NCBI GenBank assembly: GCA_902494515.1
Contig: CABUTS010000036.1
Coordinates: 1-26,750 of the forward strand
Direction: 5' to 3'
Source of the DNA: an uncultured Muribaculaceae bacterium
GTDB taxonomy: Bacteria > Bacteroidota > Bacteroidia > Bacteroidales > Muribaculaceae
Length of the DNA stretch: 26,750 nt
Part shown: positions 1 to 7,530 of the stretch, piece after piece
Position numbering within the stretch: the first letter of the stretch is position 1
Layout of the letters: every line of letters starts with the position of its first letter
Notes under the pieces: model-generated
Database searches by the model: none
What the model was told of the DNA's origin: nothing
Seen by the model: the letters and a program-made list of their open reading frames with translations, nothing else
Program-made: the position numbers and the translations under genes

Positions 1-2
1 AT

Positions 3-826
3 TTTGACTATGATTTCAGATATTTCGAAGCTGTACGCCGGCTTTAGACGAACAATCGTCGGAGTCGCGATAGGCATATTCAGCAACCGTAAGGGTAATA
101 TTTTGATGCGGTTGCCCTGCATTTGCCCCGATGCTAATCCCATATCTTGGACCGAATGAGACAAAGACTCTCACAATCGGCTATACCACCGGACCACACG
201 AGATTGTCACCACTTATGCCTGGGCCGGTAAGCCCTGGAGCATTGAGTATGAGGAGATGCTCGCCGACGATTTCGATCTGAATGAAATCAACGGTCAGAT
301 TACAGGCAATACATTCTCGTTCCTGAATTTCTGCCGTCTTTTCAGTCAGCTTGAAAATAACGGCGGTCTCGACTATTCCGAGAGCGACATTCCCGAACCG
401 GAGGAGATGCCAGAGTCCGATGCTCAGAAGCAGATTTCGCGCAAGAAGGTTGTGAAGGTAGCCTACTATGGTAATATCGCCCGCAACAGTTTCGGTTCCT
501 TCTCGTACTTCGGTGGAAATTCATCTATGTTGTTCCCGTCAGGCTCTTCGATGTCATTAGGCTTATCGGGTCATAATCTGTTCCCTACATTCGGTTCCGG
601 TTCGTTAAATTGGTTCCCTAATCTTGAACTGCTGTTCAAGAACGGTGTAAAGAAGGTAAAGATTAAAGTCACGCGCAAAGGTTCCGGGACCACTGCTTCG
701 TCGCATTCGACCTGGACTGCAAGCGTTCCCTGCCATCCTCTGAATCCCTCCTCGACACTCGTTGATTGCTGGCAATCGGGTGACCCCAACGATATGCACG
801 GCTATCCAATGCTATCGCTGAGCTGA
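3..826 (+). pseudogene. Remnant of a large secreted beta-sandwich protein, upstream segment
   Basis: This is coding-like sequence broken by frame changes. Frame 3 from the window edge reads FDYDFRYFEAVRRL and stops at position 45. Frame 2 opens at 107 and runs to a stop at 826, with residues such as APMLIPYLGPNETKT and, near the end, GDPNDMHGY. From memory, these resemble conserved blocks of very large Bacteroidales surface or secreted proteins, in which the DPND-x-GY block is followed by roughly 100 residues before an AIAELTFDFD-like strand. Here that stretch is missing and the frame changes between about 800 and 826. The ATG at 131 lies inside the homologous region and is probably not a native start. 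The gene begins outside the window. An assembly error could produce the same picture. The exact family was not identified. Confidence 0.6.
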
Positions 827-1572
827 CCTTCGACTTCGACGCTATAACCGGAGAGGCTAAATGGAATCTCCGTTCGCTCGATCCTTTGACGCTTGACGAT
901 GTCACCTACATGTTCGACGGCATCCTGCCGGTCAACGACGATTCGGGCCGCGGCATAGGCTACTTGAATTTCTCGGTCGACCTGCTGCCGAACCTGAAGG
1001 ACGGTACAGAAATAAGCAGTCAGGCGTCGATTATCTTCGACGACAACAACCCGATTTCGACCCCCGTCTGGACCAACGTCACCGACTACACTCTGCCGAC
1101 GGCCAAGATTACTTCGCAGTCGACCGACGATAATCAGACGTTCAGCTTTACCGTCGAGGGCAGCGACGCGGGTTCGGGTATCTGGCATTACGACCTTTAC
1201 ATGAAGCCGGCCGGATCTAAGAACTGGACCGCCGTAAAGACCCGCATCGAGGAGACTTCGTTCAGCTATATCGCGGAGGCTCCCGTCCAGAATGTTTCGT
1301 TTGCTGTCATTGCCACCGACAAGGCGGGCAACCGGCAGCTGGAGACGACGTTGTCGGTGCTCGCCGGTGACTCCGACGGCAACGGAGCAATCGACGCCAA
1401 CGACGTCGTGGCTACCCGCAACCACTATCTTGGCGAACAGACAGCCATCAAGCTGTACAACGCCGATGTTACTGGCGATGGCACGATTGATACTCAGGAC
1501 GCTACGGCCATTATCAATCTATATCTCGATAATACATTCAACAAATCCGCTAAACGATTAATCATCAAATGA
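784..1572 (+). pseudogene. Remnant of the same protein, C-terminal segment with dockerin-like module
   Basis: Frame 1 is open from 784 to the TGA at 1570-1572 and continues the upstream segment in another frame. The first in-frame start-like codon is only a TTG at 886, inside conserved sequence, so this is not an independent gene. In order it holds a conserved block (SLDPLTLDDVTYMFDG ... QASIIFDDNNPISTPVWTN), an Ig/Fn3-like beta-sandwich (about 1096-1340), and a dockerin-like pair of calcium loops at about 1366-1530. The loops DSDGNGAIDANDV and DVTGDGTIDTQDA have Asp/Asn at the EF-hand-like positions. The last residues, KRLIIK, overlap the next gene by ATGA. Dockerins bind cohesins in known systems, and the next gene looks cohesin-like. 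Whether this fragment is still translated depends on whether the frame change is real. Confidence 0.6.
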
Positions 1573-2267
1573 AAAAGATCCTTCTGACAATCGCGCTTAT
1601 AGCTGCAGCGCTGGGTGTTCGCGCCGACAACTTCGCCGTGGAGACCACCGATCATCTGCACGTATGGGCCGAATACCCCTCGACAATCATCGCTGACGGT
1701 GAAACAGTGTTCTACATCGAAGTGTATCAGCACGATGACGATGACCTGGACTACACCGCCTTCAACCTCGAGTTCGTGCTCCCGATGGGCTTCCGCATCA
1801 ATCAGGTGAAGCAGGGGCGCAATATGGTTAACGATATCCAGATGACCGACCGCGCGAGCGCCACTCACTCCATCTCCTGCAACCTCAAGGATGGCTACGA
1901 CCTGCGAATCATTGCCACTTCGAGCGATAACTCTCTGCTGTTCAAGGATGACGTCGACGGCAATCCGCTCGACAAGCTTTTCACCGTGGGTTTGATTGCC
2001 GAACCGACCATTGCGCCCGGTTCCTACAATGTCTCGATGGAAGGTATCAAGTTTTGCCACAAGAACGCAGATGCGCGTATTCCGGCAGACGCTCCCGTGA
2101 ATTATGTCTTCAATATAGTTAACCCTACGCTCTCCGGCGTTGAGGATGTTGAAGCTGACACCCTCGACCCCGAGGAATGTTTCGATCTTCAGGGACGCCC
2201 TGTCAACCCTGCCGAGGTTCACGGACAGATCATCATTACCAAAGGGAAGAAAGTCCTCGTCAAGTAA
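1569..2267 (+). CDS. Secreted cohesin-like protein with Bacteroidales C-terminal tail
   Basis: This is a 232-residue protein. Residues 1-20 form a clear signal peptide (MKKILLTIALIAAALGVRA). Residues about 28-185 look like a single beta-sandwich: strands such as TIIADGETVFYIEVYQ, YTAFNLEFVLPMGFRI and APGSYNVSMEGIKF follow the pattern of cohesin-type domains, where a strand pair with an LP-x-G turn is typical. The end, CFDLQGRPVNP then KGKKVLVK, matches the short tail common on secreted Bacteroidales proteins; whether it is a working T9SS signal is uncertain. The ATG overlaps the stop of the dockerin-bearing remnant (ATGA), so the two were probably translationally coupled, and a strong terminator follows at 2337. 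The cohesin call is fold-level pattern recognition only. No enzymatic motif was seen. Confidence 0.7.
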   Translation: MKKILLTIALIAAALGVRADNFAVETTDHLHVWAEYPSTIIADGETVFYIEVYQHDDDDLDYTAFNLEFVLPMGFRINQVKQGRNMVNDIQMTDRASATHSISCNLKDGYDLRIIATSSDNSLLFKDDVDGNPLDKLFTVGLIAEPTIAPGSYNVSMEGIKFCHKNADARIPADAPVNYVFNIVNPTLSGVEDVEADTLDPEECFDLQGRPVNPAEVHGQIIITKGKKVLVK

Positions 2268-2336
2268 TCCTTTGTAATGGAGTTGGTTATAAGTCTGTAT
2301 ACAGCTTAGCTAATCTCTGAAAAACAGCGTTAATCA

Positions 2337-2372
2337 GCGTGCCACCCCTTCCGGGCTGTGGCACGCTTTTTT
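2337..2372 (+). terminator. Rho-independent terminator after the cohesin-like gene
   Basis: A perfect 9-bp inverted repeat (GCGTGCCAC at 2337-2345, GTGGCACGC at 2358-2366) with a 12-nt loop is followed by six T. It closes the dockerin/cohesin-like operon and insulates the ATPase cassette downstream. Confidence 0.9.
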
Positions 2373-2397
2373 GTGCAATGATTTAGTTTGAAAAAAA

Positions 2398-2571
2398 TGT
2401 ACCTTGCAAGGATGAATTCCTTGGATTGTACCTTGCAAGGTATAATTTTGCAAATTGTACCATGCAAGGTCGAATTTTGCGAATTGTACCGGGGAGGGTT
2501 TAATTGGAAAAGTTGTACCGAGGAAGGATTAATTTGGAAAATTGTTTCTTGGATGGAACATTTTTATTATC
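2398..2571 (+). repeat. Six tandem 29-bp units with palindromic core, upstream of the ATPase gene
   Basis: Units begin (TGTACC or a variant) at 2398, 2427, 2456, 2485, 2514 and 2543, exactly 29 bp apart. The 12-bp core of unit 2, ACCTTGCAAGGT, is a perfect palindrome. The first three units keep it with at most one change, while units 4-6 decay progressively towards the gene (ACCGGGGAGGGT, ACCGAGGAAGGA, TTCTTGGATGGA). The rest of each unit is AT-rich (AATTTTGCAAAT-like). The same unit recurs three times beyond the other end of the gene at 3882-3968. Together with the octamer-like pairs at 2599-2665, it accounts for most of the 376-bp gene-free stretch 2268-2643. Confidence 0.92.
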
Positions 2572-2575
2572 TTTG
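2542..2575 (+). promoter_or_regulatory. Probable promoter of the ATPase gene
   Basis: TATCTTTG at 2568-2575 fits the Bacteroidetes -7 consensus TAnnTTTG exactly. A TTG at 2542-2544 lies 23 bp upstream as a candidate -33, a slightly long spacing. The sixth 29-bp unit covers the -33 element and the spacer, so anything that binds the array would affect this promoter. Confidence 0.6.
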
Positions 2576-2598
2576 CAAAAAATATTGATAATCACGAA

Positions 2599-2665
2599 AT
2601 TCTAAAGCGAAAGCTAAGGTAATTCTAAAGCGAAAGATAAGATATGGAAATATTAAAGCGAAGAT
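2599..2665 (+). repeat. Short direct repeats in the ATPase leader and start
   Basis: ATTCTAAAGCGAAAG occurs at 2599 and again at 2622 (period 23), and a shortened copy (ATTAAAGCGAAG) occurs at 2652 inside the first codons of the ATPase gene. The copies lie in the leader between the predicted promoter and the start codon. No Shine-Dalgarno motif is obvious. Confidence 0.7.
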
Positions 2666-3837
2666 ATAAGAAGCTGCTTGCGGAGACCGGTACGGAGATC
2701 CGCAGGTTCCTTTATGATGAAATTGACTGGAGTCAGCCGTTGATTGGAATTATGGGGCAGCGGGGCGTCGGCAAGACGACCCTGATGTTCCAGCGGATTA
2801 AGCAGACTGATCCTTCCGGCGAGACGTCGTTTTATGCCTCGCTCGATAATTTGTGGTTTGCCGACAACAGTCTGATCGACCTTGCCGAAAAGCTTATAGA
2901 GGCCGGTGTGACTAATCTTTATCTCGACGAGGTTCATCGTATGCCGGGCTGGGAGCGGCAGGTCAAGAATCTGTATGATTCTTATCCCGAGCTGCATGTT
3001 GTCTTTACAAGCTCCTCTCTGCTCGAGATTGACTATTCAATCGGTGATCTGTCGCGGCGGGTGTCGATGTATACTCTGCCGGGGCTGTCGTTGAGAGAAT
3101 TTCTGATGTTTGAGGGTGTCGCTCCCGGCGAAAGGCTCTCATTGAATGATGTGCTGTATTCCCACGAGACAATTGCCCCTGCAATAGCAGCAAGAATCGA
3201 CATTCTGTCGTATTTCCGCAAGTATATGGCGAAGGGATATTATCCGTTCTATAAGTCCATGCGGACCGAGGATTATTACGGCAGGCTGGAGCGCACGGTT
3301 TCGACGGTCATAGACTCGGATATCCCTGCGGTCGAGAAGAAGATAGAGTATGAGACGTTGATCAAGGCCAAGCGTCTGATCGGAATCATCGCGGGTTCGC
3401 AGCCCTATCAGCCGAACCTGAGCACTCTCGCCGGGCTGATGGGCACCAACCGCAATCAGTTGCTGAAACTGCTGAATCTCCTTGACCGCGCCGGCATTGT
3501 ACGGCAGATTTTCTCCCGGGCTAACAACCCCCGGAGTCTGGCCAAACCTCAGAAAATCCTGCTGGATAATTCGACGTTGATGCGGGCTCTCGGCGCTCCC
3601 GTAATCGGCGCGGAGAGGGAATGTACGTTTGCATCGTTCCTCGGCGTCGGACACAGTGTGGGATATGCTAAGGACGGCGATTTCATGGTCGACGGACGCT
3701 ACCTCTTTGAAATCGGGGGTAAAGGGAAGGGGTATTCACAAATCCGTGATATCCCCGACAGTTTCATCGTCGCAGACGATATTGAATTCGGATTCGGCAA
3801 CAAAATTCCCCTTTGGCTTTTCGGATTTCTGTATTAG
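2644..3837 (+). CDS. AAA+ ATPase with DUF4143-like C-terminal domain
   Basis: The protein has 397 residues. The N-terminal ATPase domain has Walker A GQRGVGKTT (38-46), Walker B LYLDEVHR (92-99) and a sensor-1-like strand VVFTSSS (119-125) followed by DLSRR (135-139). This is the AAA_14/DUF4143 layout common in Bacteroidetes and archaea. A winged-helix-like middle region (about 245-305, LAGLMGTNRNQLLKLLNLLDRAGIV) follows. The C-terminus has D346/D350, E356 and K360 in DGRYLFEIGGK, reminiscent of a PD-(D/E)xK-type nuclease fold; activity is not established. The gene stands alone between a terminator and a convergent helicase gene, flanked on both sides by 29-bp palindromic repeats. Its leader and flanks are clearly more AT-rich than the neighbourhood, consistent with acquisition. 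The cellular role of this family is unsettled. Confidence 0.85.
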   Translation: MEILKRRYKKLLAETGTEIRRFLYDEIDWSQPLIGIMGQRGVGKTTLMFQRIKQTDPSGETSFYASLDNLWFADNSLIDLAEKLIEAGVTNLYLDEVHRMPGWERQVKNLYDSYPELHVVFTSSSLLEIDYSIGDLSRRVSMYTLPGLSLREFLMFEGVAPGERLSLNDVLYSHETIAPAIAARIDILSYFRKYMAKGYYPFYKSMRTEDYYGRLERTVSTVIDSDIPAVEKKIEYETLIKAKRLIGIIAGSQPYQPNLSTLAGLMGTNRNQLLKLLNLLDRAGIVRQIFSRANNPRSLAKPQKILLDNSTLMRALGAPVIGAERECTFASFLGVGHSVGYAKDGDFMVDGRYLFEIGGKGKGYSQIRDIPDSFIVADDIEFGFGNKIPLWLFGFLY

Positions 3838-3881
3838 AATCGGATCGGTAACATCGCTTTACCCTTTCAGAAAGCAAAAAT

Positions 3882-3968
3882 TGTACCTTGCAAGGGTCAA
3901 TTCCAAAAATTGTACCTTGCAAGGTTTAATTTTGCGGATTGTGCCGGGCAGGGACGGGTTGCCCGGGT
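3882..3968 (+). repeat. Three tandem 29-bp palindromic units downstream of the ATPase gene
   Basis: Units begin at 3882, 3911 and 3940, again exactly 29 bp apart and in the same orientation as the upstream array. Their cores are ACCTTGCAAGGG, ACCTTGCAAGGT (perfect palindrome) and GCCGGGCAGGGA. The array fills most of the gap between the ATPase stop and the convergent helicase stop at 3968. No T-tract terminator is visible here. Confidence 0.92.
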
Positions 3969-5479
3969 TATTTGATGGGGCAGGAGGGGGAGAGGAGGGT
4001 CAGGCGGCGGGTAGCGCGGGTGACGGAGGTGTAGAGCCAGCGGTAGAAGTCGATGGTGCGGTAGGCTTCGGGGGCAATGTAGCCCATGTCGACGAAGACG
4101 GAGTCCCACTGGCCGCCCTGGGCTTTGTGGCAGGTGACGGCGTAGGCGTATTTGACTTGCAGGGCGTTGAAGTATGGGTCGTTGTGGAGGGCTTCGCGCT
4201 GGGCCGTGGGGGAGGCGGTGGTGACGCCGGCGTCGGCGAGGGCGCGGCGGCCGATGGTTTCGTATTTGGCGCGGTCGAGACCGGCGACTTCGGAGGTGAG
4301 GGCGTCGAGGATGATTTTCGTTTCAATCAGGGCGCCGGAGTCGACCAGACGGAGCTGTACGTCGGCAAACATGATGGCGTCGCGGGTTTCGGTGGCGAGA
4401 ATCTCTTCGATGACGCCGACTTCGCCGTTGGCGAGGAAGTCGGGGATCGGGTTTTCGCGGGCATCTTTCTCTCCCGCCTCGGGGAGTGGCAAGCCGCTGA
4501 TTTCCACACTGTTGCCGGCGGCTTCGCGAAGCTGCTCGGCGCGCAGTCGGCGGGCGCGGGTGGTCCAGAAATAGTTGTTTTTGGAGATGATAAGGCGGTC
4601 CCCCTTGGCCAGAACCTCCTCGCGGTCGAAGATCTGCTGGCGGATGGCGAGATTGAAGTCTACGGCGCGGCGGTTGGAGCGGGTGATCATGATGGTCTGC
4701 TCCTCGCCGAATTCGGCGAACGACATTCCGAGCTCATCCTCGAGGTCCTCGGGGATGACAACGGCTACGTCGTCGAAGTCGCCGACGGTAATCTGCGGCT
4801 CGGGGAGCTCGTCGGGTTTCTGCATGGCGCGGCGGAGCCATGTGGCGTTGTAGAGGATGCCGGATTGACGGCGCTGACGGACGGTGCGGGTGATGGTAGC
4901 CCGCATCACCTTGAGTCCCAGCGCCTTGAAGGCCGGGGCACTCATCGCGGGGGACTCCACGCTGCCTACCGGGGGGAGCTGCGCGGTGTCGCCGAGCAGT
5001 ATCAGCTTGCAGTTGACCCCGGAGTAGACATACATCACTAAGTCCTGCAGCAGGTTCATCCCGCCGTCGTTCCCCTGGCCGATCATCGAGGCCTCATCGA
5101 CGATGAAGATGGTGTTGACGTGGGGGTTGGGTCGAACCTTGGCCATGTAGGCGCCGTCGGCGGCGATGGCGTGGCCGGCGTAGATTTTGCGGTGGATGGT
5201 GTAGGCCGGGAAGCCGGTATGATTGGCCAGCACCTTAGCTGCGCGACCGGTGGAGGCCAACAGCACGGTGCGGAGTCCGACTTTGTTGAGGCTGCGGACC
5301 AGCGCCCCCATCACCGAGGTCTTGCCGGTACCGGCGTAGCCGTTGAGGATGAAGACGGTGTCCTGCGGGGTCTGGGCCGAGCAGAAACGCGCCAGAGCGG
5401 CGGTCAGCTGAATCTGCTGATCGGTGGGCTCGAAGGGGAACTCATCGAGCATCAGCTGACCGAACTCCAGGACATCCAT
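3968..5479 (-). CDS. RecD-like ATP-dependent DNA helicase (SF1, AAA_30/UvrD_C_2)
   Basis: The protein has 503 residues. Motif I is GYAGTGKTS (47-55), motif II is DEAS (128-131), motif III is GDTAQLPPVGS (163-173), and the C-terminal 2A domain has VTCHKAQGGQWDSVFVD (about 448-464) and YTSVTRA (483-489). These are the hallmark motifs of RecD/Pif1-type 5'-3' helicases of the short, RecBC-independent class found across Bacteroidetes. A role in DNA repair or recombination is inferred from the family. The ATG at 5479 is used. The gene lies 54 bp after cysS on the same strand and may be co-transcribed with it. Its 3' end abuts the 29-bp repeat array. A long plus-strand frame opposite it (3629-5041) is a codon shadow. 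Confidence 0.92.
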   Translation of the reverse strand: MDVLEFGQLMLDEFPFEPTDQQIQLTAALARFCSAQTPQDTVFILNGYAGTGKTSVMGALVRSLNKVGLRTVLLASTGRAAKVLANHTGFPAYTIHRKIYAGHAIAADGAYMAKVRPNPHVNTIFIVDEASMIGQGNDGGMNLLQDLVMYVYSGVNCKLILLGDTAQLPPVGSVESPAMSAPAFKALGLKVMRATITRTVRQRRQSGILYNATWLRRAMQKPDELPEPQITVGDFDDVAVVIPEDLEDELGMSFAEFGEEQTIMITRSNRRAVDFNLAIRQQIFDREEVLAKGDRLIISKNNYFWTTRARRLRAEQLREAAGNSVEISGLPLPEAGEKDARENPIPDFLANGEVGVIEEILATETRDAIMFADVQLRLVDSGALIETKIILDALTSEVAGLDRAKYETIGRRALADAGVTTASPTAQREALHNDPYFNALQVKYAYAVTCHKAQGGQWDSVFVDMGYIAPEAYRTIDFYRWLYTSVTRATRRLTLLSPSCPIK

Positions 5480-5533
5480 AAATCAGATTCTTAGCGGATT
5501 CCACCTGCCGGAGGCACTTCTACAGGATTCCTG

Positions 5534-7021
5534 TTAGTTGGGGAGGGACCACTCGGGGCCGTTCTTGGTGTCTTTGACCGAGAAGCCGAGGGCGGCGAGG
5601 TCGTCGCGGATGAGGTCGGAGGTGGTCCAGTCCTTCTTTGCTTTGGCTTCGGTGCGGAGTTTCAGCAGCAGGTCTACGGCGCCGCGGTAGGGCTCCATGT
5701 TGGCGCCGGCGGCGGAAGCCTGCTCGTCCATCATGCCGAGGATGTCGAAGAAGTAGGTCTGATAGAGGCTGCGCATCTGCTCAATGTCGGCGGCGGTGGC
5801 CTTGGCGTGGCCGTCGTTCACCTTGTTTACCAGCGAGGCGAGCTCGAAGAGCTGGGCGATGACGCCCGGGGTGTTGAGGTCGTCGTCCATAGCCTCGGCG
5901 CATTTGGTGGCGACCTCGGCGAGCGCTTCGGCGACGTCGGAGGTGTCGGAGGGCTTCAGGGAGTCGATGCGGCGCCACCCTTCGAGGAGGCGTTCGAGGG
6001 CCTTCTCGGCGGCCTGCAGGGCTTCGTTCGAGAAGTCGACGGTGGAGCGGTAGTGAGCCATGAGAATGAACAAGCGGATGGTCATCGGGGAGTAGGCTTT
6101 CTCGAGCTTCGGGTGATTGCCGGTGAAGAATTCGTCGAGGGTAATGAAGTTTCCGAGCGATTTGCCCATCTTCTGGCCGTTGATGGTGATCATGTTGTTG
6201 TGCATCCAGTAGTGCACGGAATCCTTGCCGTTGCAGGCTACGGTCTGGGCGATCTCGCACTCGTGGTGGGGGAATTTCAAGTCGATGCCGCCGCCATGGA
6301 TATCGAATTCCTTGCCGAGATATTTCTCGGACATGGTGGAGCACTCGAGGTGCCATCCGGGGAAGCCGTCGCTCCAGGGTGAGGGCCAGCGCATGATGTG
6401 TTCGGGCGAGGCTTTCTTCCAGAGGGCGAAGTCGGCGGGGTTGTGTTTCTCCTCCTGGCCGTCGAGGGCGCGGGTCTGGGAGAGGAGCTCGTCGATGTTG
6501 CGGCCGGAGAGCTTGCCGTAGTGGTGCTGGGCGTTGTAGGCGGGGACATCGAAGTATACCGAGCCGTTGCTCTCGTAGGCGAAGCCGGCTTTCAGAATCT
6601 CCTTGATGTATTCGATCTGCTCGATGATGTGGCCTGAGGCGTGGGGCTCGATGGAGGGGGGGAGCACGTTGAGGCGCTCCATGGCCTTGTGGTAGCGGAG
6701 GAGGTAGTGCTGGACAACCTCCATTGGCTCGAGCTGCTCGAGGCGAGCTTTTTTTGCAATTTTGTCCTCGCCGTCGTCGGCGTCATGTTCGAGGTGGCCG
6801 ACGTCGGTGATGTTGCGGACGTAGCGGACTTTGTAGCCGAGGTAGGTAAGGTAGCGGAAAAGGACGTCAAAAGTAATTGCGGGGCGCGCATGGCCGAGGT
6901 GGCCGTCGCCATAAACCGTCGGACCACAGACATACATTCCGACCCGGCCTTCGTGAATCGGGCGGAAATGTTCCTTGTTGCGGGTTAAAGAGTTATAAAT
7001 AAGGAGATTATTCGGTTTCAT
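5534..7021 (-). CDS. cysS: Cysteinyl-tRNA synthetase
   Basis: This 495-residue class I aminoacyl-tRNA synthetase charges tRNA-Cys with cysteine in the cytoplasm. It has the HIGH-type motif HLGHAR (41-46), the KMSKS-type motif KMGKS (284-288), and the zinc ligands expected for CysRS at C32 (CGPTVY), C227, H252 and E256. The C-terminal helical DALR region runs to the end, and the last residues, GPEWSLPN, are typical of the family. The length is normal. The ATG at 7021 starts just before SLTRNKEHFRP, as in homologues. No Shine-Dalgarno sequence is seen. A short 29-bp-spaced repeat lies in its upstream region, and the helicase gene follows 54 bp downstream. Confidence 0.97.
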   Translation of the reverse strand: MKPNNLLIYNSLTRNKEHFRPIHEGRVGMYVCGPTVYGDGHLGHARPAITFDVLFRYLTYLGYKVRYVRNITDVGHLEHDADDGEDKIAKKARLEQLEPMEVVQHYLLRYHKAMERLNVLPPSIEPHASGHIIEQIEYIKEILKAGFAYESNGSVYFDVPAYNAQHHYGKLSGRNIDELLSQTRALDGQEEKHNPADFALWKKASPEHIMRWPSPWSDGFPGWHLECSTMSEKYLGKEFDIHGGGIDLKFPHHECEIAQTVACNGKDSVHYWMHNNMITINGQKMGKSLGNFITLDEFFTGNHPKLEKAYSPMTIRLFILMAHYRSTVDFSNEALQAAEKALERLLEGWRRIDSLKPSDTSDVAEALAEVATKCAEAMDDDLNTPGVIAQLFELASLVNKVNDGHAKATAADIEQMRSLYQTYFFDILGMMDEQASAAGANMEPYRGAVDLLLKLRTEAKAKKDWTTSDLIRDDLAALGFSVKDTKNGPEWSLPN

Positions 7022-7038
7022 GAGGTGGTAAAGTTAGT

Positions 7039-7107
7039 TTATGGCGGGAAGAGGGGGGCTAATTTTATGGCGGAGAGAGGTCGCGGGGTAATTTTATGGC
7101 GGAGAGA
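7039..7107 (-). repeat. Short tandem repeat upstream of cysS
   Basis: A 19-base sequence beginning TAATTTTATGGCGG occurs at 7060-7078 and 7089-7107, 29 bp apart, and a shorter variant (TTATGGCGG) occurs at 7039. The units lie between the cysS start and the DUF3467 terminator candidate, that is, in the cysS promoter or leader. Confidence 0.75.
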
Positions 7108-7139
7108 ATTGAATCTTGCGCTATTTAAAACCGGGTTCC

Positions 7140-7168
7140 CGGGAAAATGCCGGCGGGGCGTTTTCCCG
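7140..7168 (-). terminator. Probable terminator of the DUF3467 gene
   Basis: A 12-bp stem (7140-7151 with 7157-7168, one G-T pair, 5-nt loop) lies 30 bp past the DUF3467 stop. On the minus strand the stem is followed, after nine bases, by TTTT, so it is an imperfect intrinsic terminator. It would separate DUF3467 from cysS. Confidence 0.5.
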
Positions 7169-7197
7169 AGTTCCCGTTAAAAGGTTTTATTTACACA

Positions 7198-7500
7198 TTA
7201 GGCCTGGAAGGGGGTGGGATTCCCGCCGTTCTGGGGCACACGGCGCTGGATTTCGCCGAAGGTGTTTTCGAACTTCTGGATGTTGTCGCGGAGGGCGAAG
7301 AGGAGATTCTTGGCGTTCTCGGGATTCATGATGATTCGGGAGTTAACGCGGGCCTGGGGCATATTGGGGGCTACATTGATGAAATCGATGTAGAATTCGC
7401 CGGGGGTGTGGGAGATTACGGCGAGGTTGGCGTAGTGCCCTGCGGCAATTTCGGGGGTAAGCTCGATTTTGAGCTCCTGCTGAGGTTTGTTTTCAGCCAT
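7198..7500 (-). CDS. DUF3467 domain-containing protein
   Basis: This 100-residue protein of unknown function is conserved in Bacteroidetes and related phyla. Recognisable blocks are YANLAVISHTPGEFYIDFINVAP (about residues 23-45; quoted here only by position and type) and ARVNSRIIMNPENAKNLL (50-67), the usual core of DUF3467. There is no signal peptide or membrane segment. The N- and C-termini are polar and Pro/Gln-rich. It starts at an ATG. Upstream is a 434-bp gap with a long hairpin and two repeat families. No function is assigned beyond the family name. Confidence 0.9.
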   Translation of the reverse strand: MAENKPQQELKIELTPEIAAGHYANLAVISHTPGEFYIDFINVAPNMPQARVNSRIIMNPENAKNLLFALRDNIQKFENTFGEIQRRVPQNGGNPTPFQA

Positions 7501-7530
7501 AACAGATAGAATTGGGTTTTAAATTGAGGA

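Noticed and set aside
2398..2571. CRISPR-like regular repeats
   Set aside because: Units are contiguous with no unique spacers, they degrade progressively, and no cas gene is present in the window.
2388..2588. A 66-codon plus-strand frame running through the 29-bp array
   Set aside because: It simply translates the repeats, whose 29-bp period rotates the frame, and shows no domain or signal; its end lies beyond the predicted promoter.
2644..3837. Transposase or integrase within the repeat-flanked cassette
   Set aside because: The only gene is an AAA ATPase; no DDE, tyrosine or serine recombinase motif, and no target-site duplication was found at the edges.
3629..5041. A 470-codon plus-strand frame
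   Set aside because: It starts at TTG, overlaps the ATPase end and lies antisense to the helicase, whose motifs are all intact. It is composed of Gly/Val/Asp/Glu, typical of a G+C-rich shadow frame.
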